A DNA stretch of 64,000 nucleotides, taken from contig NZ_FZOK01000004.1 in the NCBI RefSeq assembly GCF_900188245.1, positions 124,001-188,000 of the forward strand, in the 5' to 3' direction. The stretch is from Belliella buryatensis. Lineage in GTDB: Bacteria > Bacteroidota > Bacteroidia > Cytophagales > Cyclobacteriaceae. Below, in pieces: positions 48,501 through 57,606 of this stretch. Position 1 is the stretch's first letter; every line of letters begins with the position of its first letter. The position numbers were made by a program, and so were the translations under genes. The notes under the pieces are model-generated. The model worked only from the letters and a program-made list of their open reading frames with translations, made no database searches and was not told the origin of the DNA.

Positions 48501-51500
48501 CTATTTACTTATCTTTCCTAATCTATTTACTTTAATTTTTATGCAGGTATCTTTTATCATTGTTCCATCAATAGCTCTCTCTGACTTATTTAAAGTGGAG
48601 AACTCAGCTTTATTTACAATACTAGAGGAAACATCTTGTCGAATAAAAAAACACTGAGTTCCTGATGAACTCACCATTTTATAAATTTTTTCAACCTGAT
48701 TTTTAGTAAGATTATTAATATCTACGTTATCTATACTTTCTTCAAAATCAGGAACATATACCAATTCATTTGGTGACAAATAAAACAGAAGTCTATCTTC
48801 TTTTTGATTCACTGGAGGAACTGGTTCCTCTCCCTGCTTAAGCCTTTCCATTACAATATTGAAAGGAATTGTTTCATAACTTCTTTTCCCTTCATCATTC
48901 ACATAAATCCCAAAGAAAAGGTTGGTGCCTTTAGCAGCTTCTACAAATTTTGACTTTTTGTTGCCCTTATACCCTACTGGAAATTTATTCCCTTTTGGTT
49001 CATAAGTCCGTACTTTATAAATTGGTTTGTGGAATTTTCCACTATTAAGGCTTATTATATTTTTATTCATTTCCTCAATTCCTTCGGGAGTAAATGCCAA
49101 TGTTTCGGGATCTATTGCCTGTCCTTTATCATTCTTAATCCCTTTATAATTCTCTAAATGATTAAGTAGAATTTTCTGAATCCCTGTATCGGTAACTGAA
49201 TGAATCTTTTTCTCTGAGAATGAAGTATCTATGCTAACTCTAGATGCCGCTAAATCTTTTTCGAAATAATAAACATTCACCTTTGAAATATCTCTTTCTT
49301 CAAACTTAAACCCTCTGTCTTTAAAGTACTTTAAAAGCAATTTATTATCATAGTTTAGATTTTTTAGCTCTACGATTTTCTTCTTGAGCTTTTTGTCTAA
49401 TAAATCCGAATGAAGATCTAAAGCTAACCTCAATGGGACTGTTTTCACCTTTCTTAATTCTACCAGACCCGAAACAGTATCCTTATGTATTGCCTTTCTA
49501 ATAGCCCATGCATCACCTTTTATCTGGGCGTTTAGTCCTTTTATCGGATTTCCACTTTTATCTTTTCTAATATTCCCTACCTCGTCATAATAGCTCTGAT
49601 ATTTATTTGTAGCCCTGTTGATAACTCTTAAATTTTGTTTGAAGCTCACAATAATTTTTTCCAAATTTTCTTTTGCTTCGAGCGTAAATGATTCCCAAGG
49701 TTTATGAAAAACCCAATCAAAATCCTTGGCATTGTTGGAATTAGTCTTTTTGTAGCAAAGCTTGTGTTTTAGGTCAAATCTTCTTTGTTGTTTTTCCTCC
49801 TTCCCTTTATACTTCTTACCTAAAGCATGTTCATTGTTTAAATAATTCACGTGATCTCTAGTAGCACAGGCAATGACTAAAGCATCCAAGGCATGATGCC
49901 TGTGGTCTATTCTCTTCTTTTGAAAACCTTTAGAATACTCTATTGGAACAGTAGGTAAAAATTTCTGATGATTCTTATTCCATGATGTAAAACTATTACT
50001 CGCTGTGATCTGATTCATTCTTTCAAATCTTGGAAGTATTAATTCGTTCCATATATCATTAAGTCCCCAATCATTTTTTAATTCGTTAGTAATTTTTCCA
50101 TTACCAGGAATTACATTTTTTGAATTGAATCCAGAATCATCTTGATTTGACCTCACAATATTTGACAAAATGGAGATAACATACTTGCTTATATACTTAG
50201 TATCATTCATTTGTCTTTCTACCATTTTCTCTGGTAATTCATCCATCAATAGCTTTCGTTTTTTAGCTGGATTTTTTGAATAATTGTCTTGAACAAATGA
50301 CTTAAAAGCACTTTCTGAAAAAATCTCAACTACTTCACCCATTCCCAAAGAAACCCGTTGTCCATGAAAATTTTTAATGAATTCTAAACCCATCATTTTG
50401 TCTTTCAATTTGTTCACAGCGGCTTCGCAAATTACTTTATTGCTTAGGCTGTCATCAAAAAACCGTGATTGTGGAATCACATGCTCAATTTCATAAGCTG
50501 AGGTAAAAAGTTTATTTAAAGGGATTACTTTACCTGTGTAAGGTGACATGTATTTTTGTTCCAGCCATAATTTATATCTCTGCAAATCCGATCTTGATGG
50601 TTGGGCAGTTTTACTGATTTTCAAAATTTCATCTGGAACATCAATACTTGATTTTAAAACCCCTTCCTCGTAGATTTTAAGAATTTCCTGCTGCATGGGT
50701 GAAAAAGGCCTAACATTGTCAACATCAGGATCTTCTAAAAGCTCAACTAACAATGCTTTTATTCTAAGGTTTGTGCTTTCATTTTCTGAAATGACTTTTG
50801 AAAGTCTCTCCCTTTCAGCAGCTGGGTTTTTCATATCCCTACCTAATTCTACATGGATTTCATCAAAAAAGTCTTTATTTCCATTCCCATACTGAACCCA
50901 TATATCTTTTACCACTCTTAGGGTTTCAACAATTACTTGCTCTACTATAGGATTTCTTAATGAATGTTGTTTGAATTCATTGATAAAAAACTCCATATCC
51001 TTACTTGAATTCCATTTGGTGATTTCCGAAGCCTCAGAATGTCTACCATAAACTAAATAATTTACAAGCCAGACAGGTAATCCCTGAAAATCTTCAACAG
51101 AAGTGAATTCTTTTGAAAGCTCTCTGACTTTGTCTTTGATTTCTGGATCATACTCTCCACTGAGTATTTTATCAATTCTTTCTAATGTAGATAGCTCAAT
51201 TTTATCTGCGCTCCAATTAGAACCAAACCTCATCAATGGAATCAACCTTTTAATTGCTTTGAGAGAGTAGGCACCATAATCACTCTTGTAAGGGGGGATT
51301 TTTTTAAACGAATCAAGAAAAGATTGAACATCAAGATCCTTCTTTCTGGCAAATGATTTTAATGCTTTCTCAAATTCAACTTTATCAGTTACAGAATAAA
51401 TTATATGCCATAAAGCTTCTTCAAATTCGTTTGTAAAGTTCTTGAAATCAAAACCTTCAACTTTCTCAAGCCTCTTCAAAATCTCGTACCTTGTCGGGTT

Positions 51501-53072
51501 ACAAGGGTATACTTTTGACTCGCCTTTCTCTACATCATAAACATAGTTCCATTTGTAATTTTGGATTTCTGAATTTAGCTCTTTTCCTTTCAGCCCTTCC
51601 TTAGAAAGAAAGAACTTCATTAAATTTTTGCAATCAATTTCTTTCTGATTCATTAAAAAATCAAAGAGTTCCTGAGACTGGTCTATATTTCCAAGAAATT
51701 TTTCGGTCACATATTTTTCATCTTTAATTCTAATAATCCTAAGATTATTAACCCATTGTAACAACCTAAACTCTTGGTATAATGGATGGGACTTCGAAAC
51801 AACTTTTATTGGTGAAACATTTTCTATTCCATCCTCTTTAAAAATTCTTTTCTCCAATGGACAGTTAGAAATCGTAGATTTTTGGCTTCTTAAGGGTCTT
51901 TGGTAAAATATAATATCCTCAACTAAGAGATGAATCAAATCCTGGTTTTGAAGAAGGCTTTGATGGGAATAATTGTTTTTATACAATTCCCTGATACAAT
52001 CTGACAAAATCCCCTCATCATTCAGATCAGAATGAAATCGTTTCTGAGAAATTAATATCGACTTTAATTCTTCTTTGTAAAACTTCCTTTCAATTGTCCT
52101 GATTAAGTATCCTTTAATTTTCTGTGAGGGATTTGAAAGAAGGTTATCATAGATAAACTCTCCAACCGTCATGTTTGAGTCTTTTATTTCCCTTTCGGTT
52201 TTTTTCTTTCTTAGCCCCCAGTCATCTTCGCTAGGAGCTCTAAAACTCCTTTTTTCATTTCCTTCTTTATCAAGTTTGATGTTTCCTTCTTCATCAATAT
52301 CCGTAGTTACAATGAAATCTTTTGTTTTACCAAGCCAATCATCCATTGGGACTTTGCTTGACCTTCGATAAACCCATCCATTTTCTAATTTCAAAGAATA
52401 CCAAGTTTCTCCTTTTTTATTAGGATTTTCGTCTGCTGTAATTTCAATTACTTTCAAAGAATAAAATTCTTCGAGTTTATTTGCCTTCTCATCATCTTCC
52501 TCACCTCTCAATTGATAATATCCTCTCTTTTGATTAAAGTTCAGAATTAACCAAGCCAATTCATCTTTTTCAATTTTTTCTGTAAGAGCCTTTTTCCTTA
52601 AAAAATATATCGTCCAATCATAAGGAATTTTTCTTCCACCCTCAACTAACTCTGGATGACTTGACTTAAATTCATTAAGCATTTCTTCGAAGGAATTCTT
52701 AAAAATAAATCCTTCATTATTATAGGCAATTTTGGGTTCTGCGTCTTCAATAAATTTCCCCAAATTCTTCTCGAAATCAATTTGATCTGAAAAATGTTTA
52801 GGCAGAAAGTTTAAAACATTTAAAACCCTTAACAACCTTTCCCTTCTAAGCAAATGTCTTTCTCTTAGCCTTCTGACTCCTCTTAACCGTGTCCTTTCAG
52901 CAGTTTGTGAAATAGAATTTCCTTTTTCAAATTCACCTAAAATATCTTGGCTCATCGGGATAATTCTAGATCCCATCCCCAGAATTCTACCTTTCTTTTC
53001 TTCAAAACCTTGTTCTACCAAAGCCCAACCTATTGAGTTAGTCCCCAAATCCAATCCCAAAATCTTTTTCAT
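48501..53072 (-). CDS. cas9: CRISPR-associated endonuclease Cas9, subtype II-C
   Basis: 1523 residues, in the long Bacteroidota II-C class. RuvC-I has Asp8 (ILGLDLGTNSIGWAL). The arginine-rich bridge helix is at about 60-85 (RTRLRGVRRLRERHLLRRER). RuvC-II has Glu742 (IHVELGRDM), the HNH domain has His864 (YEIEHVIPQSRFFDD) and RuvC-III has His1060 and Asp1063 (HHALDALVIA). All catalytic residues are present, so it should cut double-stranded DNA guided by crRNA-tracrRNA. Residues 137-146 (SSHPELVEGG) resemble a translated intergenic repeat. The tracrRNA starts about 40 bp upstream on the other strand. It is separated from cas1-cas2 by a RAYT gene and a RAYT remnant. Confidence 0.98.
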   Translation of the reverse strand: MKKILGLDLGTNSIGWALVEQGFEEKKGRILGMGSRIIPMSQDILGEFEKGNSISQTAERTRLRGVRRLRERHLLRRERLLRVLNVLNFLPKHFSDQIDFEKNLGKFIEDAEPKIAYNNEGFIFKNSFEEMLNEFKSSHPELVEGGRKIPYDWTIYFLRKKALTEKIEKDELAWLILNFNQKRGYYQLRGEEDDEKANKLEEFYSLKVIEITADENPNKKGETWYSLKLENGWVYRRSSKVPMDDWLGKTKDFIVTTDIDEEGNIKLDKEGNEKRSFRAPSEDDWGLRKKKTEREIKDSNMTVGEFIYDNLLSNPSQKIKGYLIRTIERKFYKEELKSILISQKRFHSDLNDEGILSDCIRELYKNNYSHQSLLQNQDLIHLLVEDIIFYQRPLRSQKSTISNCPLEKRIFKEDGIENVSPIKVVSKSHPLYQEFRLLQWVNNLRIIRIKDEKYVTEKFLGNIDQSQELFDFLMNQKEIDCKNLMKFFLSKEGLKGKELNSEIQNYKWNYVYDVEKGESKVYPCNPTRYEILKRLEKVEGFDFKNFTNEFEEALWHIIYSVTDKVEFEKALKSFARKKDLDVQSFLDSFKKIPPYKSDYGAYSLKAIKRLIPLMRFGSNWSADKIELSTLERIDKILSGEYDPEIKDKVRELSKEFTSVEDFQGLPVWLVNYLVYGRHSEASEITKWNSSKDMEFFINEFKQHSLRNPIVEQVIVETLRVVKDIWVQYGNGNKDFFDEIHVELGRDMKNPAAERERLSKVISENESTNLRIKALLVELLEDPDVDNVRPFSPMQQEILKIYEEGVLKSSIDVPDEILKISKTAQPSRSDLQRYKLWLEQKYMSPYTGKVIPLNKLFTSAYEIEHVIPQSRFFDDSLSNKVICEAAVNKLKDKMMGLEFIKNFHGQRVSLGMGEVVEIFSESAFKSFVQDNYSKNPAKKRKLLMDELPEKMVERQMNDTKYISKYVISILSNIVRSNQDDSGFNSKNVIPGNGKITNELKNDWGLNDIWNELILPRFERMNQITASNSFTSWNKNHQKFLPTVPIEYSKGFQKKRIDHRHHALDALVIACATRDHVNYLNNEHALGKKYKGKEEKQQRRFDLKHKLCYKKTNSNNAKDFDWVFHKPWESFTLEAKENLEKIIVSFKQNLRVINRATNKYQSYYDEVGNIRKDKSGNPIKGLNAQIKGDAWAIRKAIHKDTVSGLVELRKVKTVPLRLALDLHSDLLDKKLKKKIVELKNLNYDNKLLLKYFKDRGFKFEERDISKVNVYYFEKDLAASRVSIDTSFSEKKIHSVTDTGIQKILLNHLENYKGIKNDKGQAIDPETLAFTPEGIEEMNKNIISLNSGKFHKPIYKVRTYEPKGNKFPVGYKGNKKSKFVEAAKGTNLFFGIYVNDEGKRSYETIPFNIVMERLKQGEEPVPPVNQKEDRLLFYLSPNELVYVPDFEESIDNVDINNLTKNQVEKIYKMVSSSGTQCFFIRQDVSSSIVNKAEFSTLNKSERAIDGTMIKDTCIKIKVNRLGKISK

Positions 53073-53099
53073 ATTTTTATAAAAGTTTAAAGTTTAAAA

Positions 53100-53208
53100 T
53101 CTATATTAGCATTATCAATTTGAAGCAATTCACAATAAGGATTATTCCGTTGTGAAAACATTTAAGTAGGGCCCCGATAGATTTGATCTTTCGGGGTCGT
53201 CTTTTTTA
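53100..53208 (+). ncRNA. tracrRNA
   Basis: The anti-repeat is at 53113-53135 (TATCAATTTGAAGCAATTCA, then CAA). It pairs with the repeat 5' part over 23 bp, with one bulged U on the repeat side (13 bp, bulge, 10 bp). A short nexus-like stem (GGATTATTCC) follows, then a terminator hairpin at 53170-53198 (GGCCCCGA...TCGGGGTC) and a T-run at 53202-53207. The RNA is transcribed away from cas9. The exact 5' end is not determinable; about 100 nt is estimated. With RNase III it should mature crRNAs. Confidence 0.9.
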
Positions 53209-53356
53209 TTGTCGGTTCAAAATACCAATATTCTTTAGGTAATAAAACCCAATCTTAAAAATTTAGATGATTTGACACCACTTGTCTCATTTAATTTTCA
53301 AAAAGTTATTTTTCGCCTATTCTCTGACTCTAGGCAGAAATTACAATACGTTTATT

Positions 53357-53506
53357 ATGATTATCCGCAATGACACCAGTAATTCAATAAAACGAAAGAA
53401 TCAAGCGGATAATCGTCGACTGATGACGGTCGACCGTCGACAACAGCTGAGTTTTAGGTATGAGTCTAATAAAATATGGTTACTGGTGTGAAAGCGGATA
53501 TACATA
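53357..53506 (+). mobile_element. MITE-like element, copy 2
   Basis: About 150 bp, inverted relative to copy 1 at 29792-29932. The terminal inverted repeats read TTATCCGCAATGACACCAGT at the left and TACTGGTGTGAAAGCGGATA at the right. A nested palindrome (ATTATCCGC...GCGGATAAT) and a GTCGAC-rich palindrome lie inside. It is flanked by a 9-bp direct repeat, ACGTTTATT at 53348-53356 and 53507-53515. No coding capacity. It lies about 150 bp beyond the tracrRNA terminator. The rest of the gap to the cyclophilin gene at 53660 shows no gene. Confidence 0.75.
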
Positions 53507-53659
53507 ACGTTTATTTATCCTAATCACTGATTTTCAATATAAATTTTATTTCTAATGAATATCTACTAGTAACTAGTACCAATGAATATCTGACAGAAAA
53601 TAGAGATTACTTCAATTAATAATTCTCATAAAGTTCCTTCTTTTACTATATTTATCGCC

Positions 53660-54235
53660 ATGAAATTCAAACTAGCAATCACCCTGGCCTGTTGGATAAT
53701 TTCGTTTTCTCTTTTGGCTCAGAAAAAAGAACCTATTGGTCTGATCAAAACTTCGGAGGGAGAAATCTATATCCAACTTTTCGAAGAAACTCCCAATTAC
53801 CGTAAAAGCTTTATTCAGTTGGCAGAAGCTAATTATTGGGATGCTTTCACTTTCAATCGAGTCATTCCTAACTTTGTCGCTCAAGCAGGCTGTCCTGATA
53901 CAGCTGAAGGCTTCAATGACCCTGAATACCTGCTTGATCCAGAGTTTGTCAAGGGCATCACACATGTATATGGAGCAGTGGGTGCTGGTAGAGATGATAA
54001 CCCTGAGAAGCGCTCAGCTACATGTCAGTTTTATATTGTTCATAATCAGTCAGGATTGCATAGACTGGACAACAACTACACAGTTTTTGGACAAGTGATC
54101 AAGGGTATGGACGTAGTAGATCGTATCGTATTCAAAAAACGAGACGAAAAAGACGAACCACTACAACCTGTCACCATGGATGTAAGTATTGTTTATTTGA
54201 CTAATTCTGAAATCAAAAAATTAATCGGAGGGTAA
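53660..54235 (+). CDS. Exported cyclophilin-type peptidyl-prolyl isomerase
   Basis: 191 residues. A signal peptide (ending SLLAQ, residue 20) is followed by one cyclophilin domain: IQLFEETPNYRKSFIQLAE, the catalytic-region strand FTFNRVIPNFVAQAGCPD and the CQFYIVHNQSG segment. It should catalyse cis-trans isomerisation of prolyl bonds during folding of periplasmic proteins. Some residues of the classical FIQGGD motif are changed (VAQAGC), which is common in bacterial forms. Downstream, the BatB-like gene follows after 28 bp. Confidence 0.9.
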   Translation: MKFKLAITLACWIISFSLLAQKKEPIGLIKTSEGEIYIQLFEETPNYRKSFIQLAEANYWDAFTFNRVIPNFVAQAGCPDTAEGFNDPEYLLDPEFVKGITHVYGAVGAGRDDNPEKRSATCQFYIVHNQSGLHRLDNNYTVFGQVIKGMDVVDRIVFKKRDEKDEPLQPVTMDVSIVYLTNSEIKKLIGG

Positions 54236-54263
54236 ATTCGTTTATATTTTATAATTTCATGGC

Positions 54264-55229
54264 ATGATTTGGGCATATCCTGACGGAAAATTAATCTTTT
54301 GGCTAGCAATCATTTTTGCATTGCTCTATGCCGTATACTTATACCGATTTTATCTGATCAACAAGAGACTGAAAGTCAAGAAGACACGACTTTTCCTCAA
54401 GATGACACTTAGAATCAGCTACTTTATTTTATTTCTGATTGCACTTTCAGGGCCATCTGTGGGTACTTCCTTGAAAGAAGTTAAGGAGGAAGGAAAGGAC
54501 ATTTTTTTTGTAGTAGACCTCAGTCAATCCATGAATGCAACAGACATCGGTCCTACTAGGTTACAGAGGGTTAAGTTTGAATTGAAAAACATGGCCAAGC
54601 AATTCGCTGGAGATCGATTAGGCTTGATTATTTTCAGTTCTGAAGCCTTTATTCAATGTCCTTTGACTTTTGACCAAAATGTCATCAACCTGCATATAGA
54701 CGGCCTCAATACAAGTTTGGTCCCAAATCAAGGAACTGATTTGCTGGCACCATTACAACTCGCTAAAGACAAATTTACTTCAGACGAAAGGCCTGAGATA
54801 AATAGTAAATCCATTATTTTGATTTCGGATGGAGAAGATTTCGGGGAAAATTTCAGAAGCATCATAGGAGAACTCAATGACAAAGGGATCAAAATTTTCA
54901 GTTTAGGAATCGGCACTACACAGGGCAGTACCATTCCAAGAGGAAACAGTCTGATTATAGACCCTAAAACCAACCAGCCTGCGATTACTAGACTAGAGGC
55001 TTCAAATCTCAAATACTTAGCAGCACAGACAGAAGGAGGGTATTTTGAACTCAGTGATGAAAATCAAGAAATCCCAGACTTGATTGCTGCGATCGAAAGA
55101 CAAGAAGGAGCTGTCACGGGCAGCAGGATGGTAGAAGCTTCAGCCAACAAGTATTTCTACTTCTTACTAGTCGCTCTAGGACTGGCCATGATTGATATGA
55201 TTTTACCATTGCGAACTATTAATTTGTAA
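54264..55229 (+). CDS. VWA-domain membrane protein (BatA/BatB-like)
   Basis: 321 residues. Membrane helices near residues 10-30 and 48-65 and at the C-terminus (about 300-318) surround a von Willebrand A domain. The metal-ion site is intact: DLSQS at 85-89 (Asp85, Ser87, Ser89), with SDGEDFGENF later. This layout is that of BatA/BatB in the Bacteroidota aerotolerance cluster, which forms periplasm-facing complexes. Its usual partners moxR, the DUF58 gene and batD are absent here; only the TPR gene follows. Confidence 0.87.
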   Translation: MIWAYPDGKLIFWLAIIFALLYAVYLYRFYLINKRLKVKKTRLFLKMTLRISYFILFLIALSGPSVGTSLKEVKEEGKDIFFVVDLSQSMNATDIGPTRLQRVKFELKNMAKQFAGDRLGLIIFSSEAFIQCPLTFDQNVINLHIDGLNTSLVPNQGTDLLAPLQLAKDKFTSDERPEINSKSIILISDGEDFGENFRSIIGELNDKGIKIFSLGIGTTQGSTIPRGNSLIIDPKTNQPAITRLEASNLKYLAAQTEGGYFELSDENQEIPDLIAAIERQEGAVTGSRMVEASANKYFYFLLVALGLAMIDMILPLRTINL

Positions 55230-55249
55230 GCTGACGTTAAGATAACAAT

Positions 55250-56098
55250 ATGCTCACATCCATCAGAACCATATTTCTTATACTGCTTTTCATTCCAAGC
55301 TCTTGGTTGCTTATTTCTAAAAAGAACAAAGCGATCAAAGAAGCAGCAGAAAGTTACGCTACTGCTAACTATGAAAAATCAGTGGCAGACCATTTACTCC
55401 TTACATCTGATTTCGATATCAATGACCCGGGTTTAACCTATAATTTGGGGTTGAGCTATCAATACAATGATCAAAAAGAAGAGGCACAGAGAGCTTTTAT
55501 GTCTTTGATCACCTCAGAGAATAAACAATTGGTCTCTTTTGCCTATAATCATAATGGAATCCTGCTCGCTCAAGATCAGGATTATGAAGAAGCATTGAAT
55601 GCATTCAAATATGCCTTAATCAATGACTCAAAAAACGAAGCTGCTAGATACAATTATGAACTTTTAGCCCGATGGATGGAAGAAAATCCTGACCAACAGG
55701 ATCAAAACCAAGAAGGAGAAGATGATGAAAACAAGGATGATCAAGAAGATCAAGACCAAGAGCAGCAAGAACAAGATAAAAAAGACGAAAATAAAAAAGA
55801 TGGCGAGGGTGACGAGCAGACAGATGACGATGAAGCTTCCAAATCTGAGCAAAAAGAAGACAAGGATGGGCAGAAATCTCAAGAAGAGTCTGAAAACAAA
55901 GAAAGTGAACTAGAAAGTGACCTCAGTGATCGGGAAAAGGCAATGGAGCAACTCAAAGAAAGGCTCAAAGAAATGAACTTGACACCTGAACAAGCAGCTC
56001 AAATACTAGAGGCCATGAATGCTGCAGAACTCCGCTATATTCAACAAAATCGCAAAAAACCAACCAAAAGACCGGAAAGAGGTTTGCCAGATTGGTAG
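55250..56098 (+). CDS. TPR-domain protein (BatC-like)
   Basis: 282 residues. A signal/anchor segment (IRTIFLILLFIPSSWLLI) is followed by two to three tetratricopeptide repeats (about 45-140). Then comes a strongly biased Glu/Asp/Gln/Lys stretch (about 145-230) and a helical tail (AMEQLKERLKEMNLTPEQAAQILEAM, shown in part). BatC proteins have this TPR plus low-complexity plan and act with BatB. It starts 20 bp after the BatB-like gene. Confidence 0.82.
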   Translation: MLTSIRTIFLILLFIPSSWLLISKKNKAIKEAAESYATANYEKSVADHLLLTSDFDINDPGLTYNLGLSYQYNDQKEEAQRAFMSLITSENKQLVSFAYNHNGILLAQDQDYEEALNAFKYALINDSKNEAARYNYELLARWMEENPDQQDQNQEGEDDENKDDQEDQDQEQQEQDKKDENKKDGEGDEQTDDDEASKSEQKEDKDGQKSQEESENKESELESDLSDREKAMEQLKERLKEMNLTPEQAAQILEAMNAAELRYIQQNRKKPTKRPERGLPDW

Positions 56099-56335
56099 GC
56101 TATTGAGTATTGAGATTGGAGATGTAAGATTTGAGACTTGAGATTTAAGACAAAAGATTTATTAGCATTATTCTATCTTCTGAAACTTCTTAAATACCTC
56201 AAAAACAACAAGTATTCACTTGATTTGATAAATCAAAAAATACAATCAACACTCCAACCTTACAAAGTTCAAACCTTCAAACCTTAATTTTATAATTTGG
56301 AATCTTCTAATTTTAATACATAAAATATAAACCCA

Positions 56336-57514
56336 ATGAAAGAAGTATTTATCATAGCAGCAGTGAGAACACCGCTGGGGAGTTTTGGAGGTAAGTTATC
56401 AGGACTGTCAGCGACGGAATTAGGTAGCATCGCCATCAAAGGCGCTTTAAATAAAGCTGGAGTAGATCCAAAAGAAGTAGAAGAAGTAATGATGGGTAAT
56501 GTCCTATCAGCAAATCTAGGTCAAGCACCAGCTAGACAGGCAGCTATCGGAGCAGGGATAGGCTACAATGTGCCATGTACTACTATTAACAAAGTTTGTT
56601 CATCGGGTATGAAAGCAGTTATGTTTGCAGCCCAATCTATCATGACTGGTCAAAATGATGTAGTCGTAGCAGGAGGAATGGAAAGCATGTCAAATGTACC
56701 ATATTATGTCCCTAAAGCTAGATTTGGATACAAATATGGGAATGCAGAGTTTGTAGATGGACTTGCTAAAGACGGCCTTTTTGAGGTCTATTACAAGTTC
56801 CCGATGGGTAATTGCGCGGATAATACTGCAAAGGAAATGAACATCACCAGAGAAGATCAGGATAATTATGCTATTCAATCTTACACCAGATCAGCAGAAG
56901 CATGGAAAAGTGGCGCTTTCAAAGACGAGGTAATCCCTGTGGAATTAACAGGTAGAAAAGGAGAGAAAATCATCATCGACGAGGATGAAGAATTCAAAAA
57001 CGTCATGTTTGACAAAATCCCTTCTTTGAGACCTGTTTTTGATAAAGAAGGAACAGTCACAGCAGCCAATGCTTCTACCATGAATGATGGCGCATCTGCC
57101 TTAATCTTGATGTCTAAGGAAAAAGTACAAGAACTTGGTGTAACTCCAATTGCCAAAATCCGTGGATTCGCTGATGCAGCCCAAGATCCAATTTGGTTTA
57201 CTACAGCTCCTGCCCTAGCAATTCCTAAAGCCATAAAAAATGCTGGATTAACAGAAAATGATGTGGATTTTTATGAAATCAATGAGGCTTTCTCAGCAGT
57301 AGCAATCGCTAACCAAAAGCAACTCAACTTGGATGTTGATAAGCTCAATGTATTCGGTGGAGCGGTATCACTTGGTCACCCGCTTGGTGCATCAGGAGCA
57401 AGAATCATCGCTACTTTAAATTCTGTTTTAGGACAGAAAAAAGGCAAAATCGGAGTGGCAGGAATCTGTAATGGTGGCGGTGGAGCTTCTGCCATTGTCA
57501 TTGAAAAACTCTGA
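56336..57514 (+). CDS. Acetyl-CoA C-acetyltransferase (thiolase)
   Basis: 392 residues. Catalytic Cys88 (INKVCSSGMKA), NEAFSAVA, the His of GGAVSLGHPLGASGAR and the second Cys in GICNGGGGASA are all present. It interconverts two acetyl-CoA with acetoacetyl-CoA, or performs the last step of beta-oxidation; length and motif spacing favour the biosynthetic/acetoacetyl-CoA type. The 237 bp upstream hold repetitive AT-rich sequence and presumably the promoter. A strong terminator follows. Confidence 0.94.
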   Translation: MKEVFIIAAVRTPLGSFGGKLSGLSATELGSIAIKGALNKAGVDPKEVEEVMMGNVLSANLGQAPARQAAIGAGIGYNVPCTTINKVCSSGMKAVMFAAQSIMTGQNDVVVAGGMESMSNVPYYVPKARFGYKYGNAEFVDGLAKDGLFEVYYKFPMGNCADNTAKEMNITREDQDNYAIQSYTRSAEAWKSGAFKDEVIPVELTGRKGEKIIIDEDEEFKNVMFDKIPSLRPVFDKEGTVTAANASTMNDGASALILMSKEKVQELGVTPIAKIRGFADAAQDPIWFTTAPALAIPKAIKNAGLTENDVDFYEINEAFSAVAIANQKQLNLDVDKLNVFGGAVSLGHPLGASGARIIATLNSVLGQKKGKIGVAGICNGGGGASAIVIEKL

Positions 57515-57541
57515 TCTGAAAATTTAATTCTATAAAAATGT

Positions 57542-57590
57542 AAAAAGACAAAGAGCCATAATTTTAAACTCTTTGTCTTTTTTTTTATTA
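57542..57590 (+). terminator. Terminator after the thiolase gene
   Basis: AAAAAGACAAAGAG, a 13-nt loop, CTCTTTGTCTTTTT and further Ts: a strong intrinsic terminator between the thiolase and the YwqK-like gene. Confidence 0.85.
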
Positions 57591-57606
57591 TTACAGTCTA
57601 TTGACA

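Noticed and set aside
48388-48657. Hydrophobic plus-strand ORF at the cas9 3' end
   Set aside because: Antisense to the cas9 C-terminus and the RAYT remnant; the composition follows from the opposite strand.
53282-53491. 69-residue ORF downstream of the tracrRNA
   Set aside because: It lies mostly inside the MITE-like element and has no counterpart frame in the other copy, so it is not treated as a gene.
56099-56335. Tandem repeat array or small RNA upstream of the thiolase
   Set aside because: The GAGATTTGAGACTTGAG-like text is irregular, drifting low-complexity sequence without a fixed period or hairpin.
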